From: Mycobacteriaceae bacterium
Lineage (GTDB): Bacteria > Actinomycetota > Actinomycetes > Mycobacteriales > Mycobacteriaceae
Direction: 5' to 3'
Length of the DNA stretch: 41,300 nt
Assembly (NCBI GenBank): GCA_029979305.1
Contig: JAPOHV010000002.1
Location: forward strand, 1 to 41,300
In this document: piece by piece, positions 11,934 to 33,567 of the stretch
How the letters are laid out: each line of letters starts with the position of its first letter
Numbering within the stretch: the first letter of the stretch is position 1
Position numbers and translations under genes: made by a program
Notes under the pieces: model-generated
Told to the model about the DNA's origin: nothing
Databases searched by the model: none
What the model saw: only the letters and a program-made list of their open reading frames with translations

Positions 11934-16678
<4,745 letters not shown>

Positions 16679-16682
16679 CCCC

Positions 16683-19600
16683 ATGACAGCCCCGTCCCCA
16701 GACCGTCGCGCGATCATCACCGAGGCGCTGCGCAAGATCGACGATCTGACTGCACGCCTGGCCATCGCCGAGAAATCCTCCACCGAGCCGATCGCCGTGG
16801 TGGGCATCGGCTGCCGGCTGCCCGGCGGCGTCGGCAACGCCGAGGAGTACTGGACCCTGCTCGACGAGGGGGCCAGCGGTGTCATCAAGGTGCCCGCCGA
16901 CCGCTGGGACGCCGACGCGTACTACTCCGCCGACCACACCGTGCCGGGAACCATCTGCAACACCGTCGGCGGATTCCTGACCTCTTGGCAGCCCGACGAA
17001 TTCGACGCCGAATTCTTCAACATCTCCCCCCGTGAGGCCGCCGCGATCGACCCGCAGCAGCGACTGCTGCTCGAAGTCGCCTGGGAGGCACTGGAAAACG
17101 CCGGCATCAACCCCCAGTCGATCCGCGGCTCGCAGACCGGTGTCTTCATCGGCATGACGACCAACGACTACTACCACTCGGTGGCTTCCAAGCTGCGCCG
17201 CGAGGAGATCGACGCCTACATCCCGTTCGGCAACGCCCCCAACTTCGCCGCCGGCCGGGTCTCCTACTTCCTTGGCGCGCGCGGTCCCGCGGTGGTGCTC
17301 GACACCGCTTGCTCGTCGTCGTTGGTATCCATCCACCTGGCCTGCGAGAGCCTGCGCCGGCGGGAGAGCGACACCGCACTGGCCGCCGGGGTCAACCTGA
17401 TCCTCAGCCCGGAGAACAACATCGGCTGCTCACGGTTCGGCATGCTCTCCCCGGACGGCACCTGCAAGACCTTCGACGCCGACGCCAACGGCTACGTGCG
17501 CAGCGAGGGGTGCGGCGTCGTGGTGCTCAAGCGCCTCGAGGACGCCCAGCGCGACGGTGACCGGGTGGTGGCGGTGATCCGCGGTTCGGCGGTCAACCAG
17601 GACGGCGCCAGCAGCGGCCAGACCGTGCCCAACGGGCCGGCCCAGCAGGCGCTGATGCGCCAGGCCCTGCACGCGGCGCGGCTGGCCCCCTCGGAGGTCG
17701 ACTACATCGAGGCGCACGGCACCGGAACCGGGCTGGGCGACCCGATCGAACTCGACGCGCTGGCCGAGGTCTACGGCGAGCGGGACGGCTCCGCGCCGCT
17801 GGTGCTGGGCTCGGTGAAGACCAACCTCGGCCACCTGGAATCGGCGGCCGGGGTGACCGGTTTCATCAAGGCCGCGCTGAGCGTGTCCCGCGGGCACATT
17901 CCCCGCCAACTGCACTTCACCAAGCTGACCCCGCACGCCGGACCCGGCGCGTCCAAATTCGTCATCGCCGCCCAGCCCCGGGACTGGCCGGCGGTCAACC
18001 GCCCGCGCCGGGCCGCGGTGTCCTCCTTCGGGGTCAGCGGCACCAACGCCCACGTGATCCTCGAGCAGGCCCCGGTGACCGAGGCGGCCGCGGCGGCCGA
18101 GCCGGAGCCGGTCAGCACCCTGGTGGTCAGCGGCCGCACACCCGACCGGATCGCCGCGACCGCCCAGCGGCTGGCCGACTGGCTGGCGGGCGCCGAGGTG
18201 CCGCTGGCCGACGCGGCTCACACCCTCAACCACCACCGGGCCCGCTGGCCGCTTTTCGCCACCGTGGCGGCCGGCGATCGTGCGCAGGCGGTCGAGGGCC
18301 TGCGGGCGGTGGCCGGCGGCTACCCGGCCCCCGGTGTCGTGGCCCCGCACATCGGCCCGTGCCGGCCGGGCACGGTGTTCGTCTACTCCGGCCAGGGTTC
18401 GCAATGGCCGGGCATGGGGCGTCGGCTGCTGGCCGAGGAGCCGGCGTTCGCCGCCGCGGTCGAGGAGCTGGAGCCGGCGTTCGTCGAGCAGGCCGGGTTC
18501 TCGCTGCGGGAGGTGCTGGCCTCCGGTGAGCCGGTGGTCGGTATCGACCGCATCCAGCCCGTGCTGGTGGGCGTGCAGCTGGCGCTGACGGCGCTGTGGC
18601 GCGCCCACGGTGTGCGGCCGGATGCGGTGATCGGCCATTCGATGGGCGAGGTGACCGCGGCGGTGGTGGCCGGGGCGCTGAGCGCGTCCGACGGGCTGAA
18701 AGTCATCGCGACCCGGTCGCGCCTGATGGCCCGGCTGGCCGGGCAGGGCGCCATGGCGGTGCTGGAACTCGACGCTGCCGCCGCCGAGACGCTGCTGGCT
18801 GACTATCCGGATGTCACTGTGGCAGTGGAGGCTTCGCCGCGGCAGGTCGTCATCGCCGGGCCGCCCGATCAGGTGGACGCGGTGATCGCCGTGGTGGCCG
18901 CCCGGGATCGGCTGGCCCGTCGCGTCGAGGTGGACGTGGCCTCGCATCACGCGATCATCGATCCGATCCTGGCGGACCTGAAGGCCGAACTGGCCGGCCT
19001 GAACCCGCAGCCGCCGAGCCTGCCGGTGTTCGTCACCACCGGTGGGCGGGAGCGCAGCGACTCGTTCGATGCCGAGCACTGGGTGGCCAACCTGCGCAAC
19101 CCGGTGAAGTTCACCCAGGCGGTGGCCGCGGCCGGCGCCGAACACGGCACCTTCATCGAAGTCAGCCCGCATCCGGTGCTCAGCTACGCCATCGACCAGA
19201 GCCTCGAGGGCGTCCATCACCACACCCTGGGCACGTTGCAGCGCGATACCAACGACACCTTCACCTTCCGGACCAACCTCAACGCCACCCACACCGTCCG
19301 GCCGCCGGAATTGCCGCACCCGCCGGAGCCCCGCCCGGTGCTGCCGGCCACGCCGTGGCACCACACCCGGCACTGGCTCAACGTCACCGCCTCTGGCCCG
19401 GATACGTTGCAGGGCAACGCTATTCGCCCAGCGGCCTCCGGTGCCGCGGGATCCGAATGGTTCCACGCGCTGGCCTGGCCGGTCCGCGAGTTGCCCGCTG
19501 CCGCGGTCGCGGGCCGCTGGCTGGTGCTGGCAGAGGCCGGGGCGGGCGACGAGCTCGCGTCCCAGCTGGGGCCCGACTCGCGGGCGATGGACGCGGCGGT

Positions 19601-22010
19601 GCTCGACGACGGCGGCGACGAGGCGGCGTTACGGAAGGCTCTCACCGGCGCCGGCCACGTGGTCTACGCGCCGGCGGTCAACCACCGCGTCGACGCCGCG
19701 GCGGGCTACCGACTGTTCCACGCCGCCCGCCGGCTGCTGACCGTGCTGGCGGCCATGCCCGAGCCGCCCAGGCTGGTGCTGCTGACCCGCAACGCCCAGC
19801 CCATCGAGGACGGCGATCGCGCCGACCCGGCGCACGGTGTGCTGTGGGGCATGGGCCGGACCATCCGGCTGGAGCACCCTGAACTGTGGGCCGGCCTGGT
19901 CGACGTCGATGAGTCCGCCCCGGCCGAGCTCGTCGCCCGAATCCTGGCAGCCGAGGCCGCCGACACCGGCCGCGACGACCAGGCGGTCTACCGCCGCGGA
20001 GAGCGGCATGTGCCGCGACTGGAACGTCGGGACCCGCCGGCGGTGGCGCTGACCCACCTCGAGCCCAACACCAGCCACCTGGTGATCGGAGCCACCGGCA
20101 ACGTCGGTCCCTACCTGGTCCGCCAGCTCGCCGAGATGGGCGCGGCGACCATCGTCGCGGCGTCCCGCAGCGGCGGCACGCTTCCCGAACTGGAGGCCGA
20201 ACTCGAGGCCGCCGGCACCACGCTGGTCACCGTCGCCGCCGACGCCGCCGACCCGGTCGCCATGACGGCGCTGTTCGCCCGGTTCGGCGACGACCTGCCG
20301 CCGCTGGAGGGGATCTACCTGGCGGCACTTGCCGGTAGCGAGGTGCTGCTCACCGAGATGACCGACGCCGACGTCACCGCCATGTTCCGTCCCAAACTGG
20401 ATGCCGCAGAGGTGCTGCACCGGCTCACGCTGACCACCCCGGTGAAGCGTTTCGTGCTGTTCTCCTCGATCACCGGGATCCTCGGGTCGCGGTTCCTCGG
20501 CCATTACACCGCCGCCAACGTGTTCCTGGACACGCTGGCCTACGCCCGCCGGGCGCTGGGCCTGGCCGCGACGGTCGTCGACTGGGGCCTATGGAAGTCC
20601 TGGGCCGACGCCCAGCCGTCGACCAAGTCGGCCGGCCTGACGCCGATGCCCAACGAGACCGCCATCGCGATGATGCCGGCGGTGCTCAGCCCCGACGCGG
20701 GGGCCCGGTGCGTGGTGGCCGGCGCCGACTGGCCCGCCCTGACCGAGGCCTACCAGATGCGTGCCCCGCTCCCGGTGGTGGATCACCTGTTGCCCGGCGG
20801 CGACACCGCCGGGATCGACGGCTTGCCCGCCCCGGCGTCCGGCACCCTGCTCGGTGAACCGGTCGACGGCGCCGCGAGGCGAACCTGGCGGGCGGCGCTG
20901 CTGCCCGACGCACGGCCCTATCCGGGCGGGCACCGGGTGCGCGGGGTGGACGTGGTGCCGGTTTCGGTTCTGCTGCAGACACTTTCAGCCGCCGCCGATG
21001 GGGCGATTCTCGGCGATGTGCGCTTCGAATACCCGGTGGTCGCCGAGCAGCCGCGGATCATCCATGTCGTCGCCGACGGCGACGGGGTGACGCTGTACTC
21101 CAGCGCCGGACCGGACACCCCCGCCGATCGCTGGATCCGGCACTGCAGCGCCCGGATCGTGCCCGATCTGCCCGGGCCGGCCCCGGCCGAGGACGGCACC
21201 CCGGACTTCGCCTGGGACCCGGCCGCGATCACCGAGTTGCAGACCAAGTCCGGGGTCGACGGCCAGCCGTTCCCGTGGTCGGTCCGGAACTGCGAGCCGA
21301 TCTCCGGCGGGCTGCGGGCGTCGGTCACCGTCCCCGACGCGTCGGCCCCGGCACTGCTGGACGCCGCCGTGCACGTGGCCCGGCTGCTGGACGGCTCGGA
21401 GTCGCTGATGCTGCCGGCCGCCGTCGAGGTGCTCGCGACCGGGGCGCCCGCGGCCGAGGTCGTCGTCGAGGTGCTCCGACGGGCCGGCTGCGGAGACGAT
21501 CTGGTGGCCGATGCCCGGGTGCGGGCGCCGGATGGCGGCACCTGCCTCGACGTGCGCGGACTCCGATACGCTCTCGTGGACTCGGCCCCGGCTCTGGCCG
21601 ATGCCGGCCCGTCGTCCGTGCCGGTCGATGTGCCGGCCTGGTCGACGATGACCGCCGACGAGATCCTCGGCGAACTTCGGGTCAGGCTGCGGGCGATCCT
21701 GGCCCGCGAACTGGGGATGCCGGAGGCCGCGGTGGACTACGACCGGCCGTTCCCCGAGCTGGGACTGGACTCGATGATGGCGATGACCCTGCTGCGAGAC
21801 GCCAAGCAGTTGGTGCAGCGGGAACTGTCGTCGACGATGTTGTGGAACCACCCTACGGTCAGCTCCTTCGCGGAGCATGTGGCAAGCCTGTTGACCCCTG
21901 CGGCGGCGCCGCCGGCCGAGGAACCCGCCGCGCAGGTCGCGGACGACTCGGTGAGCGTGCTGGACGCGCTGTTCGACAGCATCGAAAGCAGTGAGGGCCC
22001 AATCCGATGA
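16683..22010 (+). CDS. PKS3: type I PKS with atypical order KS-AT-KR-DHlike-ACP; PpsC-like N-terminus and PpsA-like C-terminus
   Basis: 1775 aa; N-terminal helix [29 protein letters not shown] ([10 protein letters not shown]), AT ([15 protein letters not shown]), KR ([16 protein letters not shown]), then DH-fold segment 20830-21600 ([17 protein letters not shown]), ACP ([10 protein letters not shown]), tail [14 protein letters not shown]. Confidence 0.9.
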   Translation: MTAPSPDRRAIITEALRKIDDLTARLAIAEKSSTEPIAVVGIGCRLPGGVGNAEEYWTLLDEGASGVIKVPADRWDADAYYSADHTVPGTICNTVGGFLTSWQPDEFDAEFFNISPREAAAIDPQQRLLLEVAWEALENAGINPQSIRGSQTGVFIGMTTNDYYHSVASKLRREEIDAYIPFGNAPNFAAGRVSYFLGARGPAVVLDTACSSSLVSIHLACESLRRRESDTALAAGVNLILSPENNIGCSRFGMLSPDGTCKTFDADANGYVRSEGCGVVVLKRLEDAQRDGDRVVAVIRGSAVNQDGASSGQTVPNGPAQQALMRQALHAARLAPSEVDYIEAHGTGTGLGDPIELDALAEVYGERDGSAPLVLGSVKTNLGHLESAAGVTGFIKAALSVSRGHIPRQLHFTKLTPHAGPGASKFVIAAQPRDWPAVNRPRRAAVSSFGVSGTNAHVILEQAPVTEAAAAAEPEPVSTLVVSGRTPDRIAATAQRLADWLAGAEVPLADAAHTLNHHRARWPLFATVAAGDRAQAVEGLRAVAGGYPAPGVVAPHIGPCRPGTVFVYSGQGSQWPGMGRRLLAEEPAFAAAVEELEPAFVEQAGFSLREVLASGEPVVGIDRIQPVLVGVQLALTALWRAHGVRPDAVIGHSMGEVTAAVVAGALSASDGLKVIATRSRLMARLAGQGAMAVLELDAAAAETLLADYPDVTVAVEASPRQVVIAGPPDQVDAVIAVVAARDRLARRVEVDVASHHAIIDPILADLKAELAGLNPQPPSLPVFVTTGGRERSDSFDAEHWVANLRNPVKFTQAVAAAGAEHGTFIEVSPHPVLSYAIDQSLEGVHHHTLGTLQRDTNDTFTFRTNLNATHTVRPPELPHPPEPRPVLPATPWHHTRHWLNVTASGPDTLQGNAIRPAASGAAGSEWFHALAWPVRELPAAAVAGRWLVLAEAGAGDELASQLGPDSRAMDAAVLDDGGDEAALRKALTGAGHVVYAPAVNHRVDAAAGYRLFHAARRLLTVLAAMPEPPRLVLLTRNAQPIEDGDRADPAHGVLWGMGRTIRLEHPELWAGLVDVDESAPAELVARILAAEAADTGRDDQAVYRRGERHVPRLERRDPPAVALTHLEPNTSHLVIGATGNVGPYLVRQLAEMGAATIVAASRSGGTLPELEAELEAAGTTLVTVAADAADPVAMTALFARFGDDLPPLEGIYLAALAGSEVLLTEMTDADVTAMFRPKLDAAEVLHRLTLTTPVKRFVLFSSITGILGSRFLGHYTAANVFLDTLAYARRALGLAATVVDWGLWKSWADAQPSTKSAGLTPMPNETAIAMMPAVLSPDAGARCVVAGADWPALTEAYQMRAPLPVVDHLLPGGDTAGIDGLPAPASGTLLGEPVDGAARRTWRAALLPDARPYPGGHRVRGVDVVPVSVLLQTLSAAADGAILGDVRFEYPVVAEQPRIIHVVADGDGVTLYSSAGPDTPADRWIRHCSARIVPDLPGPAPAEDGTPDFAWDPAAITELQTKSGVDGQPFPWSVRNCEPISGGLRASVTVPDASAPALLDAAVHVARLLDGSESLMLPAAVEVLATGAPAAEVVVEVLRRAGCGDDLVADARVRAPDGGTCLDVRGLRYALVDSAPALADAGPSSVPVDVPAWSTMTADEILGELRVRLRAILARELGMPEAAVDYDRPFPELGLDSMMAMTLLRDAKQLVQRELSSTMLWNHPTVSSFAEHVASLLTPAAAPPAEEPAAQVADDSVSVLDALFDSIESSEGPIR
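18836..19059 (+). repeat. Near-identical DNA repeat in the PKS3 AT domain (partner at 7081-7304)
   Basis: Same alignment: gccgcggcaggtcgtcatcgccgggccgcccgatcaggtggacgcggtgatcgccgtggtggccgcc... in both. Confidence 0.85.
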
Positions 22011-25000
22011 AGACGACTTTCGACCGCATCTCGGCGATGACGGCCGAGCAGCGCTCGGCACTGTCCGAACAGTTCGACAAGGCCTCCCGGATCAGCAGCG
22101 CCGAACCGATCGCGGTCGTCGGCATCGGCTGCCGGTTCCCCGGCGGGGTCACCGGCCCGGAGGCCTACTGGGAGTTTCTGGAGAACGGCACCGACGCGAT
22201 CACCGTGACACCGTCGGACCGCTGGGACGCCGAAGCGCTGTACGACCCCGACCCGATGGCGCCGGGCCGGATGCCCACCAAGTGGGGCGCCTACCTGCCC
22301 GACATCGCCGGCTTCGACGCCGATTTCTTCGGCATCTCCCCGCGCGAGGCGGTCGCGATGGACCCCCAGCAGCGGCTGGCCCTCGAGGTGGCCTGGGAGG
22401 CGCTGGAGAACGCCGGACTGCGTCCCGATCAGCTCGGTGAGACCCGGGCCGCGGTCATGCTGGGCGTGTACTACACCGAGTACCAGAGCATCGCGGCCGG
22501 CAACCCCGACACCATCGACGCCTACTCCGCCACCGGCAACGCGCACAGCGTCACCGTCGGACGGATCGCCTACCTGCTCGGTCTGCGCGGCCCGGCGGTC
22601 GCCGTGGACACTGCGTGCTCGTCATCGCTGGTCTCGGTTCACCTGGCCTGCCAGAGCCTGCGGATGCGGGAGAGCGACCTGGCTCTGGCCGGTGGCGTCA
22701 ACCTGAGCCTGCGCCCGGAAACTCAACTGGCGCTTGGCAAATGGGGAATGCTCTCGCCGCGGGGCAAGTGCAACTCGTTCGACTCCGGCGCCGACGGGTT
22801 CGTCCGCGGCGAGGGCGCCGGCATGGTGGTGCTCAAGCGGCTCACCGACGCGGTGCGCGACGGCGACCGGGTGCTGGCGGTGGTGCGCGGGTCGGCGGTC
22901 AACCAGGACGGCCGCTCCAACGGGCTCACCGCGCCCAACGCGCCGGCCCAGCGCGACGTGATGGTCCGGGCACTGCGCTCGGCCGACGTGACGGCGGCCT
23001 CGGTGAACTTCGTCGAGACCCACGGAACCGGCACCCCGCTGGGTGACCCGATCGAATTCGACGCTCTGGCAGAGGTTTACGGTCGCGGCGAAGCACCGTG
23101 CGCGCTCGGTGCGGTGAAGACCAACTTCGGTCATCTGGAAGCCGCGGCCGGCGTGGCCGGCCTGATCAAGGCCGTCCTTGCGCTGCGGCATTCCCGCATC
23201 CCGCCGAACCTCAACTTCGAGAAGTGGAACCCGGCGATCGACCCGTCGGCCACCCGGCTGTTCGTCCCGGTCGCCTCGCAGCAGTGGCCGACGCAGGACG
23301 GACCGCGCCGGGCCGCGGTGTCGTCGTTCGGCATGGGCGGCACCAATGCCCACGTGGTCCTCGAGCAGGGCCCCACTCCGCACCCGCGGCAGACCGGCAC
23401 TCCGGCGGTGACCACCCTGGTGATCTCCGGCAAGACCCCGCAGCGGGTCACCGCGGCCGCCGGCGCGTTGGCGGACTGGCTGGCCGGTCCCGGCGGGACC
23501 GTGCCGCTCGGCGATGTCGCCGCCACCCTCAACCACCGCAGCCGGTTCGGCACCGTCGCCACCGTGTCGGCGCGCAGCGCCGCCGAGGCGGTCACCGGCC
23601 TGCGCGCGCTGGCCGCCGGCCAGCCCGCCCCCGGGGTGGTCGCCGCCCATCCGTCCGCAGCCGGCCCCGGCGTGGTGTTCGTCTACTCCGGGCAGGGCGC
23701 GCAGTGGGCCGGCATGGGCCGTCAGCTGCTGTCCGACGAGCCGGCCTTCGCCGCCGCGATCGACGCGCTCGAGCCGGTCTTCGTCGACAAGGCCGGATTC
23801 TCGCTTCGCGGTGTGCTGGAGGCGGGGGAGGCCGTCACCGGGATAGCCCGGATCCAGCCGGTGCTGGTCGGCATCCAGCTGGCGCTGACCGAGCTGTGGC
23901 GGTCCTACGGGGTGGCTCACGACGCGGTGATCGGACACTCGATGGGCGAGGTGACCGCCGCTGTGGTGGCCGGTGCGCTGACGCCCGCCGAGGGGCTCGA
24001 CGTGATCGCCACGCGCTCTCGGCTGATGTCGCGGCTGTCCGGTCAGGGCGCGATGGCGCTGCTGGAACTCGACGCCGCGGCCGCCGAGCGGCTGATCGCC
24101 GACCACCCCGAGGTCTCGGTTGCGGTGTACGCCTCGCCGACGCAGTCGGTGATCGCCGGGCCGCCCGAGAAGGTCGACGAACTGATCGAGAAGGTCGCCG
24201 CCCAGGGCCTGCTGGCCCGCCGCGTCGAGGTGGACGTCGCCTCGCATCACGCCACGATCGACCCGATCCTGCCGGAACTGCGCGAGGCGCTGGCCTACCT
24301 GAACCCGGCCGGCCCGACCGTCCCGGTGATCAACACCGCCGAATGTCCAGGCGGCACAACGATGTTCGGCGCCGACTACTGGGTGGCCAACCTGCGCAAC
24401 CCGGTCCGGTTCAGCCGTGCCGTGCAGCAGGCGGCCGCCGACAACGCAACCTTCATCGAGATCAGCCCGCACCCGCTGCTGACCCACGCGATCAGCGAGA
24501 CCGCCGGCGACGCCAGGGTTTCGGGCACGGTCTACCGCGACCAGCCGGAGACGCTGACCTTCCACACCCAGCTGGCACTGGTGCGCCCGCCGGTCGCCGC
24601 CGCGCCGGTCGGCCAGCGCGACGTGCTGGTCGACCTGCCGCCGACGCCGTGGCTGCACACCGACTACTGGATGCAGACCGTGCTGACCGGTCTGGAGTTC
24701 ACCGGGTCACACCCGCTGCTGGGCATGCACGTCGAGCTGCCGGCCGGCGGCGCCCACGTCTGGCAGTCCGACGTCGGCACCGTGGCCAACCCGTGGCTGG
24801 AGGACCACAAGGTGCACGGCCAGCCGGTGATGCCCGGCGCCGGATTCGCCGAGATCGCCCTGACCGCCGGCTGCGAGGCGCTGGGCCTGGCACCCGCCGA
24901 CGTCGAGGTGAGCCGGCTTGAGGTCGAGAAGATGCTGCCGCTGGACGGTCACACCAGGCTGACCACCCAACTGGTGCCGGAGGAGGACGGCACCGCCCGG

Positions 25001-27372
25001 GTGGAGATCCACTCCCGGGCTGCGGGCGGGCAATGGAGCCGCCACGCAGTCGCGCGGGTGGCGGCCGTTCCGGCCGGCACGCAGCCGCCGGCCGCGCCCG
25101 CCGCCGTGGCGGGCGGGGAGGGCGACACCGCGGTGGCGCCCGGCGACTTCTACACCGGCCTGCGCCGCACCGGTGCCTTCCACGGCCGCGCGTTCGCCGG
25201 GCTGACCCGGATCGTGCGCACCGCCGCCGGTCCGACCGACACCGAGATCGTCATGCCCGACGAGGCGCCCCCGTACCGCGGTGCGGTGCTCCACCCGGTG
25301 ATGCTCGACTCGGCGCTGCAGGGCCTGGCTGCCGCGATGCCCGCCGAGATCCTTTCCGACTCGACCGATGTCACCTATCTGCCGGTGGCCATGGAGTCGA
25401 TCCGGGTGTTCGGCCCGATCGGCCGGCGTGCCCGCTGCCGGGCGGAGCTGGTCAGCATCGCCGAGGGCGGCGGCGACGCGGTGGGCCGGGTGACCCTGAC
25501 CGACGAGGCGGGCACCCCCCTCGCGCAGGTCAGCGGCGTGTACCTGCGACGCATCCAGCGCCGCACCGTGCCACTGCCGTTGTCCCGCAAGCTTTTCGGC
25601 ACCGTCTGGGAGCCGACGCCGTCGCCGGCCGGTGATGACCCGACCGGAAGCTGGCTGGTGCTGACCGACGGCGCCGAGGCCGCGGCGGCCGCCGAGGACT
25701 TCGTCGCCGGATTCCGCTCGCCGGCCCGCCGGGTCGTCACCGCCGACCTGCACGACGAGTCGGCGATCCAGGTGGCCTTCGCCGCCGCCGCCGACGACCC
25801 CGCCCTGCCGCCCGCCGGTGTGATCGCCTTCCTGGGGAACCGGCCTTTCGACGCCGGCGACGCCGAGGCGCTGACGCACACCCGCGACGTGCTCTGGTCG
25901 GTCACCGCGGCGGTCCGTGCGATCACCACCGGCTGGCACGGCCGTGCTCCGCGACTGTGGCTGGTCAGCCACGGCGGTCTGGTGGTTGCCGACGGCGAGT
26001 CCGGCAACCCCGGGATCGGGGCGCTGCGGGGCGCGGTCCGGACGCTGGCCTACGAGCATCCGGGCCTGCAGACCACCCTGGTCGACCTCGACGACACCGC
26101 GGCGCTGGCCCGCGAGCTGGCTGCGCCGGGCCCCGACGACACCATCGCGTGGCGGGCCGGCCGGCGATTCGTCGAACGGCTGTCCCGCGCCCAGTTGCCC
26201 GAGCAGGCCCGCACCCCGGTGGTCAGGTCCGATGGCGCCTACATCGTCACCGGCGGCCTGGGCGGCATCGGCCTGGCCGTGGCCCGCTGGCTGGCCGACA
26301 GCGGAGCCGCCCGCGTCGTGCTCAACGGGCGCAGCGCACCCTCGGAGGCCGCCGAGGCCGTCCTGGCGGAACTGCGCGGGCGCACCGAGGTCGTCGTCGA
26401 ACTCGGCGATCTGGCCGCGCCCGGGGTGGCCGAACGGCTGGTCACCGCCGCCGGGCACGCCGGCCGGGCGCTGCGGGGCGTGGTCCATTCCGCCGCCGTC
26501 CTCGACGACCAGCTGGTGGCCGGACTGACCCGGGAGAGCCTGGATGCCATCTGGGCGCCCAAGGCCACCGGCGCGCTGCGGCTCCACCAGGCCCTTGGCG
26601 GCGTTGAGCTGGACTGGTGGGCCGGGTTCTCCTCGATGGCCGCCCTGCTCGGCTCGCCGGGACAGCTCGCCTACGGCTGCGCCAACGCCTGGCTGGACGC
26701 GCTGGCGCAGTGGCGCCGTGCCAACGGAATGCCGGCCACCGCGATCAACTGGGGCCAGTGGGCCGATATCGGCCTGGCCAGCACGCTGAGCTTCAGCGTG
26801 CTCGACCCGATGTCGCCCGACGAAGGCCTGGAGGCGCTGGAAGGTGTGCTGGCCGGCGACTTCACCAGGGTCGGCGTGGCCCGGCTGCGGCTGGACCGCG
26901 CCGTCGAGGTGTTCCCGGAGATCCGCGAACTGGGTTACTTCGCCGGGATGGCCGGTGAGGTCGACATCGAGGTGGCCGACGACGACTGGGCCGGCCCCGA
27001 CGCGCTGCGCGGCCTGGACGCCGAGGAGGTGGAGCGGATCGTCACCGCCCGGTTGCGCCGGCGGATCTCCGCGGTGATGGGATTCTCCGCCGAGAGCGCC
27101 ATCGAGACCGACCAGCCGCTGACCGAACTGGGAATGGACTCGCTGATGGCGGTGCGGATGCGCAACACGGTGCGGGCCGATTTTGGCGTCGAGCCGCCGG
27201 TGGCGCTTATCCTGCAAGGCGCCACCATGGCCGACCTGGCCGTCGACCTGATCCGCCAGCTCGGTCTCGCCGAGGACACCGCCGAACGCCCCAGTGCCGT
27301 TCGGGATCGTGCACAACAACGTGCCGCCGCCCGCCAGCAGGCCGCGGCACGCCGAAAGGTTAGACAACGCCC

Positions 27373-27376
<4 letters not shown>
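22007..27376 (+). CDS. ppsD: PKS4: type I PKS, KS-AT-DH-KR-ACP; PpsB-like N-terminus and PpsD-like C-terminus
   Basis: 1789 aa; N-terminus TTFDRISAMTAEQRSALSEQFDKASRI; KS ([10 protein letters not shown]), AT (GHSMGE; VASHHATID), DH (HPLLG; DHKVHGQPVMPGAGF; LDSALQ), KR (IVTGGLGGIG; AYGCAN), ACP (ELGMDSLMAV), tail VRDRAQQRAAARQQAAARRK. No ER motif seen. Confidence 0.92.
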
Positions 27377-31758
<4,382 letters not shown>

Positions 31759-31768
31759 GAGACGCAGG

Positions 31769-32758
31769 ATGACCGGCACGGACAAAGCGGTGGTCGTCGA
31801 GGATCTGAAGAAAAGCTTCGGGTCCGTCGCCGCGCTGCGCGGAATCAGCTTCGAGGTCGGCCGCGGCGAGGTGCTCGGCCTGCTCGGCCCCAACGGGGCG
31901 GGCAAGACCACCACCGTCGACATCCTCTCGACACTGTCCACCCCGGACTCGGGCCGGGCGCTGGTGGCCGGTCACGACGTGCGCGCTGACCCGGGTGCGG
32001 TGCGGCGCTCGATCATGCTCACCGGTCAGCAGGTGGCACTCGACGACATGCTCACCGGCCGGCAGAACCTGGTGATGTTCGGCAGGCTGCAGGGGCTGAA
32101 GAAGGCCGATGCCAAGATCCGCGCGGCCGAACTGCTGGAGCGCTTCGACCTCGTCGACGCCGCGGACCGCAGCGTCAAGCACTACTCCGGCGGCATGCGC
32201 CGGCGTATCGACATCGCCTGCGGGCTGGTGGTGCGTCCCGAGGTGGTGTTCCTCGACGAGCCGACCACCGGCCTGGACCCGCGCAGCCGGCTGGCCATCT
32301 GGGACCTGGTGTCGGACTTCAAGTCCGAGGGGATCACCACCCTGTTGACCACGCAGTACCTGGAGGAGGCCGATTCGCTGAGCGACCGGATCATCGTGAT
32401 CGACCGGGGCGCCATCATCGCCGAGGGGACCGCCGACGAACTCAAGGAGCGCATCGGCGGCACCTACTGCGAGATCGTCCCGCGGGATATGACCGACGTC
32501 CCGGCGGTGGCCGCCGCACTGGGCGACCTGCTGCCCGAGCAGAACCGCGCCGCGCTGACCGACGCCTCCGACCGCGTCTCGATGCCGGCCCCCGACGGGG
32601 CCAACACCCTGATCGCTGCGCTCAACCTGGTCAGTGGCGCCGGTATCGAACTGCAGGACATCGCGTTGCGGCGGCCGTCGCTGGACGAGGTGTTCCTGCG
32701 CCTGACCGGTCATCAGGCCGAGACCGATGCCACCGAGGTGCTGGAAGCCCTGGCATGA
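31769..32758 (+). CDS. drrA: ABC transporter ATP-binding protein, DrrA-like
   Basis: Start ATG 31769 within ORF 31598-32758; Walker A GPNGAGKTTT, signature YSGGMRRR, Walker B VVFLDEPTTGLDP. Confidence 0.93.
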   Translation: MTGTDKAVVVEDLKKSFGSVAALRGISFEVGRGEVLGLLGPNGAGKTTTVDILSTLSTPDSGRALVAGHDVRADPGAVRRSIMLTGQQVALDDMLTGRQNLVMFGRLQGLKKADAKIRAAELLERFDLVDAADRSVKHYSGGMRRRIDIACGLVVRPEVVFLDEPTTGLDPRSRLAIWDLVSDFKSEGITTLLTTQYLEEADSLSDRIIVIDRGAIIAEGTADELKERIGGTYCEIVPRDMTDVPAVAAALGDLLPEQNRAALTDASDRVSMPAPDGANTLIAALNLVSGAGIELQDIALRRPSLDEVFLRLTGHQAETDATEVLEALA

Positions 32759-33567
32759 CCGCAGCCGCCATCCCGGTATCGGCCCGGCCGATGCCGTCCA
32801 CCCTGCAGCAGTGGTGGACCCTGACCACCCGGATGATCATCCCCACCCTGATCAACGGCGAACTGGCCACCCAGATCATCGGGTCGATCGTGTTCACCAT
32901 CGGCTTCTACCTGCCGCTGAAGAACATCCTGGGCGCGGTCCAGCCGATGAGCAGTTACGCGCAGTACCTCACGCCGCTGATCGTGCTGCAGGCCATCTTC
33001 TTCGCCGCCGTCTCAGCGGCGTTCCGTTCGGCGATGGATTCGATCCAGGGCATCGACCGCCGGTTCCGGGCCATGCCGATGCCCAGGCTGACCCCGCTGG
33101 GCGCGCGGATGACGGCAAGCATGTACCGCTGCGTGGTGGCGCTGGTGGTTTCGCTGACGTGCGGCCACATCATCGGATTCCGTTTTCACGGAACCTTCTG
33201 GCACACAGCCGGATTCATCGGGGTGACGCTGCTGGTCGGCGCGGCGCTGGCGCTGATGGGCGACCTGATCGGTGCAGCCACCCGAAACCCGGAGGCGACC
33301 GCCCCGCTGCTGCTGGTGCCGCAGGTGACCCTGGGGCTTGCCTCGGTCGGCCTGCAACCGGCCGAGCGGTTCCCGGCGTGGATCCAGCCCTTCGTCCGCG
33401 ACCAGCCGCTGTCGCAGTGGCTCAACGCGCTGCGGGCGTTCGCCGGCGACTCCACCCCGGCGGCACCGCCCGTCAGCTGGTCGGTGATCGGCCCTGCGCT
33501 GGCCTGGATCGGCGCGATCATCGTGTCGTTCATCTGGCTGCACGCGCGGGTGGCGAGACGATCATGA
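32755..33567 (+). CDS. drrB: ABC-2 type transporter permease, DrrB-like
   Basis: 270 aa, multiple hydrophobic helices; ATG overlaps the DrrA stop; sits between DrrA and DrrC. Confidence 0.88.
   Translation: MTAAAIPVSARPMPSTLQQWWTLTTRMIIPTLINGELATQIIGSIVFTIGFYLPLKNILGAVQPMSSYAQYLTPLIVLQAIFFAAVSAAFRSAMDSIQGIDRRFRAMPMPRLTPLGARMTASMYRCVVALVVSLTCGHIIGFRFHGTFWHTAGFIGVTLLVGAALALMGDLIGAATRNPEATAPLLLVPQVTLGLASVGLQPAERFPAWIQPFVRDQPLSQWLNALRAFAGDSTPAAPPVSWSVIGPALAWIGAIIVSFIWLHARVARRS

Noticed and set aside
32727-33563. 533-aa ORF fused upstream of DrrC
   Set aside because: 5' half is the shadow frame of DrrB; DrrC starts at ATG 33564 with 4-bp overlap.
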